DNA from: JACCXM01 sp963751075
GTDB taxonomy: Bacteria; Chloroflexota; Chloroflexia; Thermomicrobiales; UBA6265
Assembly (NCBI GenBank): GCA_963751075.1
Contig: CAVVTE010000013.1
Location: 1 to 64,000, forward strand
DNA length: 64,000 nucleotides
Direction: 5' to 3'
The position numbers and the translations under genes are program-made. The notes below the pieces were generated by a model. It made no database searches. It was not told where the DNA came from and worked only from the letters and a program-made list of their open reading frames with translations. Every line of letters starts with the position of its first letter. Position 1 is the first letter of the stretch. Positions 37,348-46,737 of the stretch are shown here, one piece after another.

Positions 37348-38478
37348 TCAGTTGCCGACTTCCGAGCGCAGTCGGAGATGGCGGATGACCTCGTCGCGGG
37401 TAAGTAACCCGGTCAGCTGGCCGCCATCGAACACTGGCAGTTGGAGCAACTGGTTGGCGTCCATGAGCTGAATGGCCGTCAGCAGTTCGTCGTTCGGCCC
37501 GACCCTGGGCAATTCGGCGAGGGGTGTCATGACATCGCCGGCTGTCGTCTGGTCCCAATCCGCGCGCGGCACTTGAGAGACATCGCGCAGGTTGAGTACG
37601 CCGGCCGGGTTTCCAGCAGCAGTGACGATGAATGATCCCTGCCCCTGGCCAAGGATGTGCTGCTCGACCAAATGCTGAAGCGTCAGATCGGCCGGGACTT
37701 CGGGCTCCCGGACGATCCCCATCGCCTGCGATACCGGCGTGCCCGCCAACTGGCCTTGTTGCAAGAACGCTCGCTTTTCCGTCGTCGCCGCGTTATGCAA
37801 GATGAAACCGATCAGGATCGACCAGATGCCGCCGATAACATCGCCCTGAAAGGCGCGGTAGGCGCCGAGCGCCATTAATCCATAGGCGATGATCTGGCCG
37901 GCCGTTCCAGCAACCTTGACCCCAGTCTCCTGCTTCCGTGTGAACCCCCAGACGAGCGACTCCAGGATGCGCCCACCGTCGAGTGGATAACCCGGTAGGA
38001 GATTGAACAACGCCAGGATCAGGTTGATGTAGGCCAGCCACTCCGACGATGCCCCGAAATACCCGCGATCCCCCAAACCTTGGTTGATTCCGAAAAAGAT
38101 GGCGGCGAGGACAAGGCTGGAGGCAGGGCCAATGGCCGCGACGCGGAACTCGACGCCGGGTGACTTCGATTTCCCGCCAAGTTGGGCAATGCCGCCGAAG
38201 AAATAGAGGGTGACGCTAACTACGGGGATGCCATTCCGTCTCGCTACCCAGGCATGCGCCAGCTCGTGGATGAGGATCGACATGAAGAAAAGGAGTGCCG
38301 CGAGCAGCGCAGTCAGCCAGCGGCTTACTTCGCTCATCTCGGGATACGCGGCCGGAAGCAGACCGCCGGCAAGCGTCCATGTCAGATACGCGAAGATCAG
38401 CAACAGGCTGGGGTTGATCTGGATGGGGATGCCCCAGACGTGGCCGATGGTGAAATTGCCGTTGCCGCTGCCTGTCAT
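37348..38478 (-). CDS. M50 site-2-type protease with CBS domain pair
   Basis: A 376-residue polytopic membrane protease. SILIHELAHAWVARR carries the zinc-binding HExxH, and LLPGYPLDGGRILES supplies the third zinc ligand in the xxPxDG motif. Two CBS domains follow (about 245-370: GTPVSQAMGIVREPEVPADL; TTAGDVMTPLAELPRV, QLPVFDGGQLTGLLTRDEVI), which bind adenine nucleotides in related proteins. It probably performs regulated intramembrane cleavage of a membrane-bound factor; the substrate is unknown. Confidence 0.88.
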   Translation of the reverse strand: MTGSGNGNFTIGHVWGIPIQINPSLLLIFAYLTWTLAGGLLPAAYPEMSEVSRWLTALLAALLFFMSILIHELAHAWVARRNGIPVVSVTLYFFGGIAQLGGKSKSPGVEFRVAAIGPASSLVLAAIFFGINQGLGDRGYFGASSEWLAYINLILALFNLLPGYPLDGGRILESLVWGFTRKQETGVKVAGTAGQIIAYGLMALGAYRAFQGDVIGGIWSILIGFILHNAATTEKRAFLQQGQLAGTPVSQAMGIVREPEVPADLTLQHLVEQHILGQGQGSFIVTAAGNPAGVLNLRDVSQVPRADWDQTTAGDVMTPLAELPRVGPNDELLTAIQLMDANQLLQLPVFDGGQLTGLLTRDEVIRHLRLRSEVGN

Positions 38479-38542
38479 TGAATGTGGTCTGCCTCGCGAG
38501 CCGGCGGCATCGCCGGAGATGGCACCTGCTTGACAAGAAACA

Positions 38543-38566
38543 GGCCCGGAACAGTTGTCCCGGGCC
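38543..38566 (-). terminator. Rho-independent-like terminator
   Basis: GGCCCGG at 38543-38549 pairs with CCGGGCC at 38560-38566. On the minus strand the helix is followed by TGTTTCTTGT, a T-rich tail, which suits termination of the hypothetical gene at 38614-38952. Confidence 0.55.
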
Positions 38567-38613
38567 CATCGTAGCGCAGGACTCGATCCGGCGCATGAAG
38601 GAGCATTTTGAGT

Positions 38614-38952
38614 TCAGGCGGCCGGAGCGATGACCGTCATCCAGGGCTGCTCCAGGATCACAGCTCGCGGCACGAGATATCCGCCCTGGGAACCGGGAAT
38701 AACCCCGAAGACCCACTCATCACGCTCGAACCACTCGATGTCACGCCCATCCGCGGCCAACGCGCTACGAGCGTCGGGCGCCCCGTCCGGGCGGTCGAGC
38801 GTTGGTTCCCAGAACTCGGCCAGCCACTCCGCAAAACCGGACGCCGCTGGTTCACCGCGCCAGAGTGCCGCATAGTACGCGGCCCAAGCGCTAGCCATGA
38901 GCCGCGCGCCCATCGTCCGTGGCCGTGGCAACGGCGTCACAACGGTGGTCAC
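38614..38952 (-). CDS. Hypothetical protein (112 residues)
   Basis: A complete soluble protein: TTVVTPLPRPRTMGARLMAS, YYAALWRGEPAASGFAEWLA, DIEWFERDEWVFGVIPGSQ, GGYLVPRAVILEQPWMTVI. It is rich in Trp and acidic residues, with no signal or membrane span. No family is recognised. It is followed by a terminator-like hairpin and preceded by a repeat-like stretch. Confidence 0.6.
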   Translation of the reverse strand: MTTVVTPLPRPRTMGARLMASAWAAYYAALWRGEPAASGFAEWLAEFWEPTLDRPDGAPDARSALAADGRDIEWFERDEWVFGVIPGSQGGYLVPRAVILEQPWMTVIAPAA

Positions 38953-38985
38953 TGGAACACTTCCTCCAACTTCCTATTGGTGTCA

Positions 38986-39076
38986 CATCCCGAGGAACGA
39001 GGCATCTCGTTGACAGCTCGCCTGCGCCGAGCACCGAGATGCCTTGCTGACGCTCGGAGAGACACCGGCTTGCGAA
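38986..39076. repeat. Probable dispersed repeat (ATCCCGAGGAACGAGGCATC type)
   Basis: The intergenic sequence begins TCACATCCCGAGGAACGAGG and carries inverted arms GGCATCTCG (39001-39009) and CGAGATGCC (39035-39043). It ends with TGCTGACGCTCGG. I recall this kind of sequence as scattered between genes in environmental genomes, but other copies are not in this window. Confidence 0.4.
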
Positions 39077-39101
39077 TCGATGTAGCCGCGATCTGGCAGG
39101 A

Positions 39102-39803
39102 CTACTCGCGGTTCATACCGCTGACGAGGCTGACGTAGTAGAGCAGCGAGAGGAGCGATGCCGCAAAGCCGGCAACGTACGTCCACGCCGCGGCGTTCAG
39201 CACCGTAGCCACGCCCGACCCTTCCTCGCCACGCTGCAGTCCGCCGTCGGTCAGACCGAGGTTTGCCAGGGCCTCCTTGGCCCGCTTCGAGGCATCGAAC
39301 TCAACGGGAAGGGTGATCAGGGCGAAGATCGTCGAAAGGGCGAAGAGCACCACCCCAACCCAAGCCAGTTGCGCGATTTGCAGAAAGATTCCCGCGATGA
39401 GGACGAAGACGCCGAGCGAGGAGCCGATGTTGACAGCCGGCACGATCGCCGTGCGGAACTGCAACGGGGCGAAGGCGCGCGCATGTTGAATGGCATGGCC
39501 CGCCTCGTGGGCGGCAATCCCCATGGCCGCGATGCTCGGCGTGCCATAGACCCCTTGCGAGAGGAACAGTGTGCGGTTGCGCGGATCGTAATGATCCGTC
39601 AGTTCACCCTTGGTCGCCTCCACCGGCACATCGTAGAGCCCGTTGGCGTCGAGGACGCGACGGGCGACCTGGGCGCCGGTCATGTTGACCGCGTTCCGCA
39701 CCTTGCTGAACTTGGCGTAGCTCCCTCGCACCCGGCTCTGCGCCCAGAGCATGAGCAACAGCCCCGGGATCATGAACACAAAGTACAATGGATCAAAGAT
39801 CAT
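39102..39803 (-). CDS. Membrane zinc metallopeptidase (Zn_peptidase_2, YugP-like)
   Basis: From the ATG at 39803 (AAAGAGGT upstream), 233 residues. A first span (FDPLYFVFMIPGLLLMLWAQ) is followed by TLFLSQGVYGTPSIAAMGIA, AHEAGHAIQHA (zinc-binding HExxH) and AFAPLQFRTAIVPAVNIG. Two or three further spans follow and LPVEFDASKRAKEALANLGL, the standard order of this family. Probably a membrane-anchored protease in envelope quality control. Confidence 0.85.
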   Translation of the reverse strand: MIFDPLYFVFMIPGLLLMLWAQSRVRGSYAKFSKVRNAVNMTGAQVARRVLDANGLYDVPVEATKGELTDHYDPRNRTLFLSQGVYGTPSIAAMGIAAHEAGHAIQHARAFAPLQFRTAIVPAVNIGSSLGVFVLIAGIFLQIAQLAWVGVVLFALSTIFALITLPVEFDASKRAKEALANLGLTDGGLQRGEEGSGVATVLNAAAWTYVAGFAASLLSLLYYVSLVSGMNRE

Positions 39804-40170
39804 CGACTGTGACCTCTTTCTCTCATGCGCGGCGTGACCGCCGCTGGCGAAGATCCCCTCCGCCGGTTTCCAGCCACATCCCGGCCGGTTGAGTCTACGG
39901 CGATTCCGCCGATTATGCCGCTTCTCCGGGAATGCTCCCGCAACGCATTCCTCACATCCAGCCATCGGCGAGTTATCCGACAGCAATGTGAGCGAGCAGC
40001 ATGTCGCGGCTGCAATCCCTTGCTTTTGCAGGATCGCATTGCAGCCACGAAAGCGTCTATCTATGCAACGACGGTATGTGCCCCGTGGTTCCAGACATAA
40101 ACGGGAATGTTATTCCACCCGCTACGCCGGCCGTGCTGCATATGCGCGCTCGACAAGGGCGTTTGAACGG

Positions 40171-40290
40171 GGTTTGAGGATGAGAAGTTGTGCTAGTCCA
40201 GCGATAGATTCGTAGCGACTATGCTGACGGAGGTTGAGGATGAGAGGATGTGCTAATCCAGCGATCGGTTCCCAGCGGCTATGCTGAAGG
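40171..40290. repeat. 60-bp tandem repeat, two units, at the 3' end of rpiA
   Basis: Units 40171-40230 and 40231-40290 agree at about 49 of 60 positions (TTGAGGATGAGA..., TGCTA.TCCAGCGAT..., GCTATGCTGA.GG). The second unit includes the last codons and stop of rpiA, so the first looks like a duplicated gene end. Confidence 0.7.
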
Positions 40291-41013
40291 ACGATCGCGG
40301 CGCACTACCTGCCCTACCAGATCGACCTGCAAGGCGGCGCGGGCGATTCCGAGAAACAGCCCGTGCTCGACAACGCCGGAGATGGCTTTGACCGCGGCGG
40401 CGAGCCGGAAGGGATCGTCGATTGGACCGGTTGTGCAGTCGAGGATCATCCCCCCGCTATCGGTAACCCAAGGCTGGTTCGAATCTTCGGCGGTCATCCT
40501 TTGTTCCGGAGCAATTCTCAGTTCCTGTAGCCGGCGGGCCGTGTGTGCCCACCCGAAAGAGACGATTTCGACCGGCAGTGGCGTGCGTGTACCGAGCCGG
40601 TCGACGCTCTTGTCCGTGGTCGCCACCAGGACGTAGTCGTCGCAGGCGAGGGCGACGAGTTTTTCGCACAACAAGGCGCCACCGCGGCCCTTGATCGCGT
40701 CGAGTTGGGGATCGATCTCGTCGGCGCCGTCGATACCGAGATCAAGGCGGTCGACCTCGTCAAGCGTCGTCAAGGAAATACCGACACCGCCGGCTAGTGC
40801 CGCGGTGCGGATCGAGGTTGGCACGCCGGTGAAAAACAGTCCATCGGCGACGCGACGGCCTAGCTCATGAATGACCGCGTCGGCGGTTGACCCGGTGCCG
40901 AGCCCGACAACCATACCGGGTGTGACCAGGTCCGCGGCAACGACAGCCAAACGCTGCAGGCGTTCGGCCAGGTCCACTTCAGGCAACTTGGCGATGAAGT
41001 CTTGCGCCGGCAT
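40279..41013 (-). CDS. rpiA: Ribose-5-phosphate isomerase A
   Basis: A 244-residue enzyme interconverting ribose 5-phosphate and ribulose 5-phosphate. Hallmarks: GMVVGLGTGSTADAVIHELG, LGIDGADEIDPQLDAIKGRG, GALLCEKLVALACDDYVLV, LPVEIVSFGW. Its start overlaps the end of the lactonase gene by 35 bp on the same strand. It is the last gene of the pentose phosphate cluster and its 3' end lies in a tandem repeat. Confidence 0.95.
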   Translation of the reverse strand: MPAQDFIAKLPEVDLAERLQRLAVVAADLVTPGMVVGLGTGSTADAVIHELGRRVADGLFFTGVPTSIRTAALAGGVGISLTTLDEVDRLDLGIDGADEIDPQLDAIKGRGGALLCEKLVALACDDYVLVATTDKSVDRLGTRTPLPVEIVSFGWAHTARRLQELRIAPEQRMTAEDSNQPWVTDSGGMILDCTTGPIDDPFRLAAAVKAISGVVEHGLFLGIARAALQVDLVGQVVRRDRPSA

Positions 41014-41908
41014 CCTCGTCGATGAGCCACAAGAGCTGGCCGTCCGGCAAGGAGGACCGGATCAATTGCGCCGGGAAGGTCGCGGGCAGCTCAGGGCCCT
41101 CCAGTACTGCCTCCAGCGTATCGGCTTTGCCGGGGCCACCGACGAGGAAAAGGATCTCGCGACCGGCGTTGATAACCGGCGCCGTGAGGGTGAGCCGGGT
41201 CGCGTCCATCTTCGGCACGAAGTTGGCGACGGCGAGATTCTCGTTCTCCGCAAGGGCGTCGGTATTGGGAAAGAGGGAGGCAGTGTGTCCATCATCCCCC
41301 ATCCCGAGCAGCACGAGGTCGAAACGAGGGGCGCCGCCTGTTTCGTCGAATGTTTCGCGCAGAAGGGCTTCGTACGCCGCCGCCGCTTCCCGCGGTGATT
41401 CCACGTCCGTCTCCCAGGGATGGACATTGGCGACCGGGATCGGCACCAGATCGAGGAAACCGCGCTTGGCTTCGCCGGCATTGCTTTCCGGGGAGCCAAG
41501 GGGAACCCACCGCTCATCGCCCCAGAAAATGTGGACACGCTCCCATGGAATCCGGGAGCGATACGGCTCCCGTGCCAGGATTGTGCCCATCTGCTTCGGC
41601 GTACTTCCCCCGGAGAGCGCGACGAATGCCCGACCGCGCTCCTCGACCGCTTGCTCGACAACACACGCGAAACGTTCTGCGGCGGCCCGAGCCAATGCGG
41701 ACCCATCCGGGACGACGATGACTCGCCCACGCGGGCCGAGGTCCATGGTCGACCAAGATTGGCTCGTGTCCTCCTGCGTCGGCATTGAGAGGCGACTCTG
41801 ACCGTCGGAGCCGCCAGGGGAGACGGAACGGCTGCCTTCTCCCCGCTCTGAGGGAAGAAGGCTTGGGGATGAGGGGTTCTTACTGTCGCTCTCGCGATCG
41901 TTCGTCAC
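40979..41908 (-). CDS. pgl: 6-phosphogluconolactonase
   Basis: The glucosamine-6-phosphate isomerase/lactonase fold is shown by RAFVALSGGSTPKQMGTILA, WERVHIFWGDERWVPLGSPE and FDLVLLGMGDDGHTASLFP. It hydrolyses the lactone made by glucose-6-phosphate dehydrogenase. The first 50 residues are low-complexity and absent from relatives, so the real start may be the ATG at 41785 rather than 41908. The 41908 start overlaps the opcA stop by 4 bp. Confidence 0.93.
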   Translation of the reverse strand: MTNDRESDSKNPSSPSLLPSERGEGSRSVSPGGSDGQSRLSMPTQEDTSQSWSTMDLGPRGRVIVVPDGSALARAAAERFACVVEQAVEERGRAFVALSGGSTPKQMGTILAREPYRSRIPWERVHIFWGDERWVPLGSPESNAGEAKRGFLDLVPIPVANVHPWETDVESPREAAAAYEALLRETFDETGGAPRFDLVLLGMGDDGHTASLFPNTDALAENENLAVANFVPKMDATRLTLTAPVINAGREILFLVGGPGKADTLEAVLEGPELPATFPAQLIRSSLPDGQLLWLIDEDAGARLHRQVA

Positions 41909-43167
41909 CGTCGCCTTACTCCTCGGAATCCTTCCGGCGCCATGTCCGTAGCGAAAGCCAGCGCCGATTCGAAAACCGGATCTCGCCCAAAGTCGCGCAG
42001 TTCCTCTCCCAGCAGATCCGCCTCGTCCGGTAGTGGCGCGAAGACGGTGCGCACCATGTTCGGTATCTCAGGACTATCGCTGGTGGTCGAGATCTCATCT
42101 GCGTCGAGTCGCTCAATGGTGAAGAACCCGGCCTTGCCGCCGTCGGCGGCAAGGCGGACGTCGAGCAGGGTTGAGGCGGCCAGCAGTTGGGCCGTCGGGC
42201 GCAGCGTCAGGGTCACCTCGCGCTGCCTGCCGGCAGCACCCGCGCGTAACGTCGCTCGCCACACGTTGGGGTCGCCTCGGACGGGGAGCAGCTCCCCGGG
42301 AGTACGCCAGTTCAGGCGAGAGCCAAGCCACCCCGCGTAGAGAAGCGCGCTGGTAAACCCGGACGACTGAGTGGGCGAGTTGGCATAGGTCACGGTTGCC
42401 TCGTCAATGAGGTCCAGGATCGGGAGCATGGCCGGAACATCGAAAAACTGCGTCGTCAGCCGTCGCCACGGGGTCAGCCGGCCCCAGGCGAAATCACTGA
42501 GAGCGGCGTGATCGCCAGGTGCGCAGACGAACCCGAGTAACGTTTGTAAAGCGCTGGCGGCATGCTGAGACGCCGCGCTGTCGACGATCAGGCGATCAGA
42601 GATGCCGACCAACTCGGAGAAGAGCGAACCGCCATCAGCCGTGTCCGCCGACCACCAGAGAAAATCCGGGAGGTCAGGCACCAGCAGCGGCGAGGCGATG
42701 GACGCCAGTTGCCGCTCGTTCTCGGTGCTGACATCCACGGTGACACATTCGAAGACGATGGCGGGGCGACCTCGCGACGCTGACTGCTCAAGCAGGTCGA
42801 CACTTACATCCATCCCGGGCGCGGTCCCGGTGTCCTGCGCTGGATCGGCGATGAGCACCGTTGCTCGTGACGGATAGATATCGGAGAGCGAGGCGATCGT
42901 CCGCCGCACCCGATCGGCATCGGCCCTCGTTCGCGTGGCGGCGATGAGGTTAAGGGTTGCCGCACGCGCCGTGACCATCGGCCAGGGCGCGTCGCTCCCT
43001 TGACCATTAGGTGACATCGATGCAGTGTCTCGAGCTTCACCGTATCGCCGCCACAGCGCATTCAGTCGCTCGGTGATTTCTCCCGCATCACGGACACGGG
43101 CCTGCCATGACGCGCCCGGGATGGGCCGGGCAAGCGAGCGTGGAGATTCCCGTTTGGATGTCGCCAA
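41905..43167 (-). CDS. opcA: Glucose-6-phosphate dehydrogenase assembly protein OpcA
   Basis: A 420-residue protein with the OpcA features: TARAATLNLIAATRTRADAD, RATVLIADPAQDTG, ASPLLVPDLPDFLWWSADT and DSAASQHAASALQTLLGF. OpcA is an allosteric partner of the dehydrogenase in cyanobacteria and actinobacteria. It lies 16 bp after zwf, as in those phyla, and just before the lactonase gene. Cytoplasmic. Confidence 0.9.
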   Translation of the reverse strand: MATSKRESPRSLARPIPGASWQARVRDAGEITERLNALWRRYGEARDTASMSPNGQGSDAPWPMVTARAATLNLIAATRTRADADRVRRTIASLSDIYPSRATVLIADPAQDTGTAPGMDVSVDLLEQSASRGRPAIVFECVTVDVSTENERQLASIASPLLVPDLPDFLWWSADTADGGSLFSELVGISDRLIVDSAASQHAASALQTLLGFVCAPGDHAALSDFAWGRLTPWRRLTTQFFDVPAMLPILDLIDEATVTYANSPTQSSGFTSALLYAGWLGSRLNWRTPGELLPVRGDPNVWRATLRAGAAGRQREVTLTLRPTAQLLAASTLLDVRLAADGGKAGFFTIERLDADEISTTSDSPEIPNMVRTVFAPLPDEADLLGEELRDFGRDPVFESALAFATDMAPEGFRGVRRR

Positions 43168-43183
43168 GGAACCTCTCCGCGCG

Positions 43184-44866
43184 CTAGGGACGCCGCCAGG
43201 TACGGTCGGTCAACGAGATCATGGTGTCGGCTTCCTCGGGGCCCCAGGACCCGGCCGGGTAGGGGTACGGTGCCGGCGCCTCAGGTGCGGCCCAGACATC
43301 GAGGATCGGCTGCACGATCGACCATGCGGCTTCGACTTCATCGCGCCGGGTGAACAGCGTCGGATCGCCACGGATGACGTCGAGGAGCAATCGCTCATAC
43401 GCGTCTGGACCCGCTTCGCCGAAGGCCGATCCGTACGAGAACTCCATCCGCACGGGCCGAATCTGCGTTCCGGCGCCGGGAACCTTGGCGTTGAAGCGGA
43501 TAGCGATCCCTTCGTCCGGTTGAATGCGCATGGAGATGACGTCCGGGGAAGGTTCGACCTCGGAGCCGCCGAAGATCATGTGCGGCACCTTCTTGAGACT
43601 GACGGCGACCTCGGTGACCCGCCGGGGGAGGCGTTTGCCAGTGCGCAAGAAGAACGGCACCCCGTTCCAGCGCCAGTTTTCGACCTTCAATCGCAATGCG
43701 ACGAACGATTCAATCTTGCTGTCGGGAGGAACTCCTTCCTCCTCGCGGTAGCCGGGAACCCCCTTGCCGCCGACATAGCCCGGGCCGTACTGACCCGGCA
43801 CGAGCCACCGCAGAACCTCCTGTTCGCCCGCGGGAGGCACCACGGAGCGCAACACTTTGACCTTCTCATCGCGGACGGCGTTGCCGCTATAGCGAGCCGG
43901 TGGCTCCATGGCGACGACCGTGAGAAGTTGCAGCAGATGACTCTGCACCATGTCGCGCAGGGCACCGGCGCGGTCGTAGTAACCAGCCCTGCCTTCGACA
44001 CCAATCGCTTCGGCGGCGGTGATCTGCACGTTATCGACGTAGTTCCGGTTCCAGATCGGCTCGAACAGAATATTGGCGAAGCGGAAGGCGAGGATGTTCT
44101 GAACCGTCTCTTTCCCCAGATAGTGGTCGATGCGGTAGATCTGCCGCTCCGAAAAGACGTCGGCCATCTCCTGGATCAGTTCCCGCGCGGACTGGAGATC
44201 GTGGCCAAACGGTTTTTCGACGACGATGCGCTGCCAGCCCTGACTCGGCTCGAGGTAATTTGCCTGGCGCTCGGAAACTGCCGCCTTGTCAAGACCGTGG
44301 ATGATCGGCAGGAAGTAATCCGGCGAGGTCGCCAGGTAGAAGATACGGTTGCCTTTGGTGCCACGTTCGGCGTCTATGGTGCGCAGCCGCTCGCCTAACC
44401 GCCTGTAGGTCTCGGGACTGCCAAAGTCTCCCTGGACGTAACTGAGCCCCTTGGCAAACCCCTGCCAGGCGTCCTCGGTGACTGGAGTGCGAGCATTCTC
44501 GGTGACCGCTTCGCGCATCTTTTCGCGGAAGTCGTCGTCACTCCAGTTGCGGTGAGAGACACCGACTATCGAGAATCCCTCGGGCAGCGGTTGACCAACG
44601 GCCAGGTCATACAGCGCCGGCATCAGCTTGCGCGAGGTGAGATCGCCAGTGACCCCGAAGATGACCATCGCCGCCGGGGCGATCACGCGGTCGGCCTGAG
44701 ACGAGCGGAGCGGATTCAACGTCTCTTGTGCCTGAGTCCAGGCGTCGACCGGATGCGACCAGACCTCGGACGGGCTGGGAAGAGTCAAGTCGGGTGACTC
44801 CAGAACGGCGCCCGCAGGGCCGTCAGTGGTGGACGTCAGCGTCGTTGTGGGAGGGATGTCGGTCAT
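43184..44866 (-). CDS. zwf: Glucose-6-phosphate 1-dehydrogenase
   Basis: About 560 residues from the ATG at 44866; the frame is open further but upstream lies inside gnd. The NADP-binding motif is MVIFGVTGDLTSRKLMPALY and the active-site motif is IYRIDHYLGKETVQNILAFR. IVVEKPFGHDLQSARELIQE and YAYERLLLDVIRGD-type sequence are also present. It opens the oxidative branch and makes NADPH. The gene starts 7 bp after gnd ends and is followed by its partner opcA. Confidence 0.95.
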   Translation of the reverse strand: MTDIPPTTTLTSTTDGPAGAVLESPDLTLPSPSEVWSHPVDAWTQAQETLNPLRSSQADRVIAPAAMVIFGVTGDLTSRKLMPALYDLAVGQPLPEGFSIVGVSHRNWSDDDFREKMREAVTENARTPVTEDAWQGFAKGLSYVQGDFGSPETYRRLGERLRTIDAERGTKGNRIFYLATSPDYFLPIIHGLDKAAVSERQANYLEPSQGWQRIVVEKPFGHDLQSARELIQEMADVFSERQIYRIDHYLGKETVQNILAFRFANILFEPIWNRNYVDNVQITAAEAIGVEGRAGYYDRAGALRDMVQSHLLQLLTVVAMEPPARYSGNAVRDEKVKVLRSVVPPAGEQEVLRWLVPGQYGPGYVGGKGVPGYREEEGVPPDSKIESFVALRLKVENWRWNGVPFFLRTGKRLPRRVTEVAVSLKKVPHMIFGGSEVEPSPDVISMRIQPDEGIAIRFNAKVPGAGTQIRPVRMEFSYGSAFGEAGPDAYERLLLDVIRGDPTLFTRRDEVEAAWSIVQPILDVWAAPEAPAPYPYPAGSWGPEEADTMISLTDRTWRRP

Positions 44867-44873
44867 TGGTGGT

Positions 44874-46427
44874 CTAGGGCCTCGGGCTGGTAGACGCGTC
44901 GGGGACGCCCGCCGCTGGCACTGGCTCTGCCGACGGGTCTGTGACGGCTTGCAAGGGTACCGGTTCCGCGGGTTGCTCATCCCCATACCAGAGCGTATGG
45001 AAAACGCCCTCGCGGTCGCGTCGTTGATAGGTGTGTGCACCGAAATAGTCGCGCTGCGCCTGGATGAGATTGGCGGGTAGAGCCTGCTGGCGCAACGTAT
45101 CGAAGTAATCGAGTGCCGAGGACGTTCCTGGCACCGGGATACCCCACGTCCGGGCGGTGATGTTAGCGCGACGTGCGCCGTCGACAGTCTCGTCCGACTG
45201 GCGGGCGATCTGGGGATCGAGCAACAGGTTCGCCAGGTCAGGATTCTCGCGGTAGGCCCGCATGATGTCGGCCAGGAATGCGGCGCGAATGATGCAGCCG
45301 CCGGTCCAGATGCGAGCGATCTCAGAAAGATTCAGGTTCCAGCTGTAGGTGGCGCTTGCGGCGCTCAGCAGTGCCATCCCCTGTGCGTAGGACGAGACTT
45401 TCGAGAAATAGAGGCCGTCCTCGAGAGCCGAGAGAGCACCGTCCGGCCCGGAGCCGTTGGCGAGGAGGGACGAGGCCTGTTCCGGGCCTCCCAGGGATTT
45501 CGGACCGAGCAGCACCTCGCTCGCCTGAACTCGCAGTCCTCGCAGCGCCGACAGATTGCGGGCCGTCACCGCGGCATCGATAGTCGGAACGGGGCTGGCC
45601 AGCTCGAGCGCGCTCTCGATAGTCCAGCGCCCGGTGCCTTTCTGCTCGGCCGCATCCAGAATCAGGTCGACGAGCGGCTGCTCCGTTTCCGTATCGGTGA
45701 AGCGCAAAACGTCGGCGGTGACCTCGATAAGATAGGAGGCGAGCTGGCGTGTGTTCCAATCGGCGAAAACCGACGCGATCTCGCCGGCGGGCATGGCGAG
45801 CGCGTTGCGCATCACATCGTAGCTCTCGGCGATGAGCTGCATGTCGCCGTACTCGATGCCGTTATGGATCATCTTGACGTAATGGCCACTGCCACCGGGG
45901 CCAATGTAGCTGACGCAGGGGCCATAGTCGCTCTTGGCGGCAACGGCGACGAGCATCGGTTCAAGGACGTCATAGGCCTCACGCGGGCCACCGGGCATCA
46001 GGCTCGGCCCCCAGAGCGCACCAAGCTCTCCGCCGGAGACACCCATGCCGACGAAGTGAAGGTTCTGCTTGGCCAGCTCGATCTCACGCCGCTCTGTGTC
46101 CCGGTAATAGGAGTTTCCGCCATCGACGACGATGTCGCCTGGTTCGAGAAGCGGCGCCAGCTCATTCAGCACGGCGTCGACCGGGACGCCCGCCTTCACC
46201 ATCAGGACGATCTGCCGAGGGCGCTTCAGCGCCGCAACGAGTTCGGGGATGGTCGCCACGCCGGTGATCCCGGTGCCGGCGGCTGCACCACTGAGGTATT
46301 CCTCAGTGCGTAAGGTCGTGCGGTTGTAGACGACGAGCGGGAACCCATTGCGGGCGATGTTGAGGGCGAGGTTCTCTCCCATCACCGCCAGCCCGATCAA
46401 CCCGATGTGTGGTCTCTGCTCGCTCAC
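44874..46427 (-). CDS. gnd: 6-phosphogluconate dehydrogenase (decarboxylating)
   Basis: A GTG at 46427 with AAGGAGAGAG upstream gives a protein starting VSEQRPHIGLIGLAVMGENL (NADP-binding). VVDGGNSYYRDTERREIELA, GMGVSGGELGALWGPSLMPG and YIGPGGSGHYVKMIHNGIEY identify the enzyme. It converts 6-phosphogluconate to ribulose 5-phosphate and CO2. The C-terminus after HTLWYG has an extra 30-residue Pro/Ala tail. Upstream is a 310-bp gap that may hold its own promoter. Confidence 0.95.
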   Translation of the reverse strand: MSEQRPHIGLIGLAVMGENLALNIARNGFPLVVYNRTTLRTEEYLSGAAAGTGITGVATIPELVAALKRPRQIVLMVKAGVPVDAVLNELAPLLEPGDIVVDGGNSYYRDTERREIELAKQNLHFVGMGVSGGELGALWGPSLMPGGPREAYDVLEPMLVAVAAKSDYGPCVSYIGPGGSGHYVKMIHNGIEYGDMQLIAESYDVMRNALAMPAGEIASVFADWNTRQLASYLIEVTADVLRFTDTETEQPLVDLILDAAEQKGTGRWTIESALELASPVPTIDAAVTARNLSALRGLRVQASEVLLGPKSLGGPEQASSLLANGSGPDGALSALEDGLYFSKVSSYAQGMALLSAASATYSWNLNLSEIARIWTGGCIIRAAFLADIMRAYRENPDLANLLLDPQIARQSDETVDGARRANITARTWGIPVPGTSSALDYFDTLRQQALPANLIQAQRDYFGAHTYQRRDREGVFHTLWYGDEQPAEPVPLQAVTDPSAEPVPAAGVPDASTSPRP

Positions 46428-46737
46428 CGGATCACTCTCTCCTTGTCCGACGCTGGCGCGAGCGATGGTCCCGAGCCAAATGTCAAGTGTAGCGTCTGAT
46501 GAGACGCGATTCTCCATCAGTGGTGGATCCAAACGTTGTCATGCGGCTTCCGGGTGATTCATTCGCTGGGTGGCGGGTGCGGGGCATCCCGAAACCGGAT
46601 GAGCGAAGGTTCCGAAGGCTACGAAGGCTACGAGAGGCAAGAAGGGGACCGACCGTCGCAACGGCGCGGCGGGCAGCACCCCGATCTCGTATCAACCTGG
46701 GGGGAATGCAGCGAATGAAGATCCAGCGCGGCCTGGA
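46428..46737. repeat. Intergenic gap with 9-bp tandem array
   Basis: No gene is supported. CGAAGGTTC, CGAAGGCTA, CGAAGGCTA, CGAGAGGCA run in register at 46604-46639. The gap separates gnd from the M24-like gene within the cluster, so gnd and the genes after it may be transcribed separately. Confidence 0.55.

Noticed and set aside
40479..40490. tRNA T-loop-like GGTTCGAATC
   Set aside because: It lies inside the rpiA coding sequence and no cloverleaf can be built around it.
43025..44398. A 457-residue plus-strand open frame opposite zwf
   Set aside because: Zwf motifs on the minus strand are unambiguous; the plus-strand frame has no family features.
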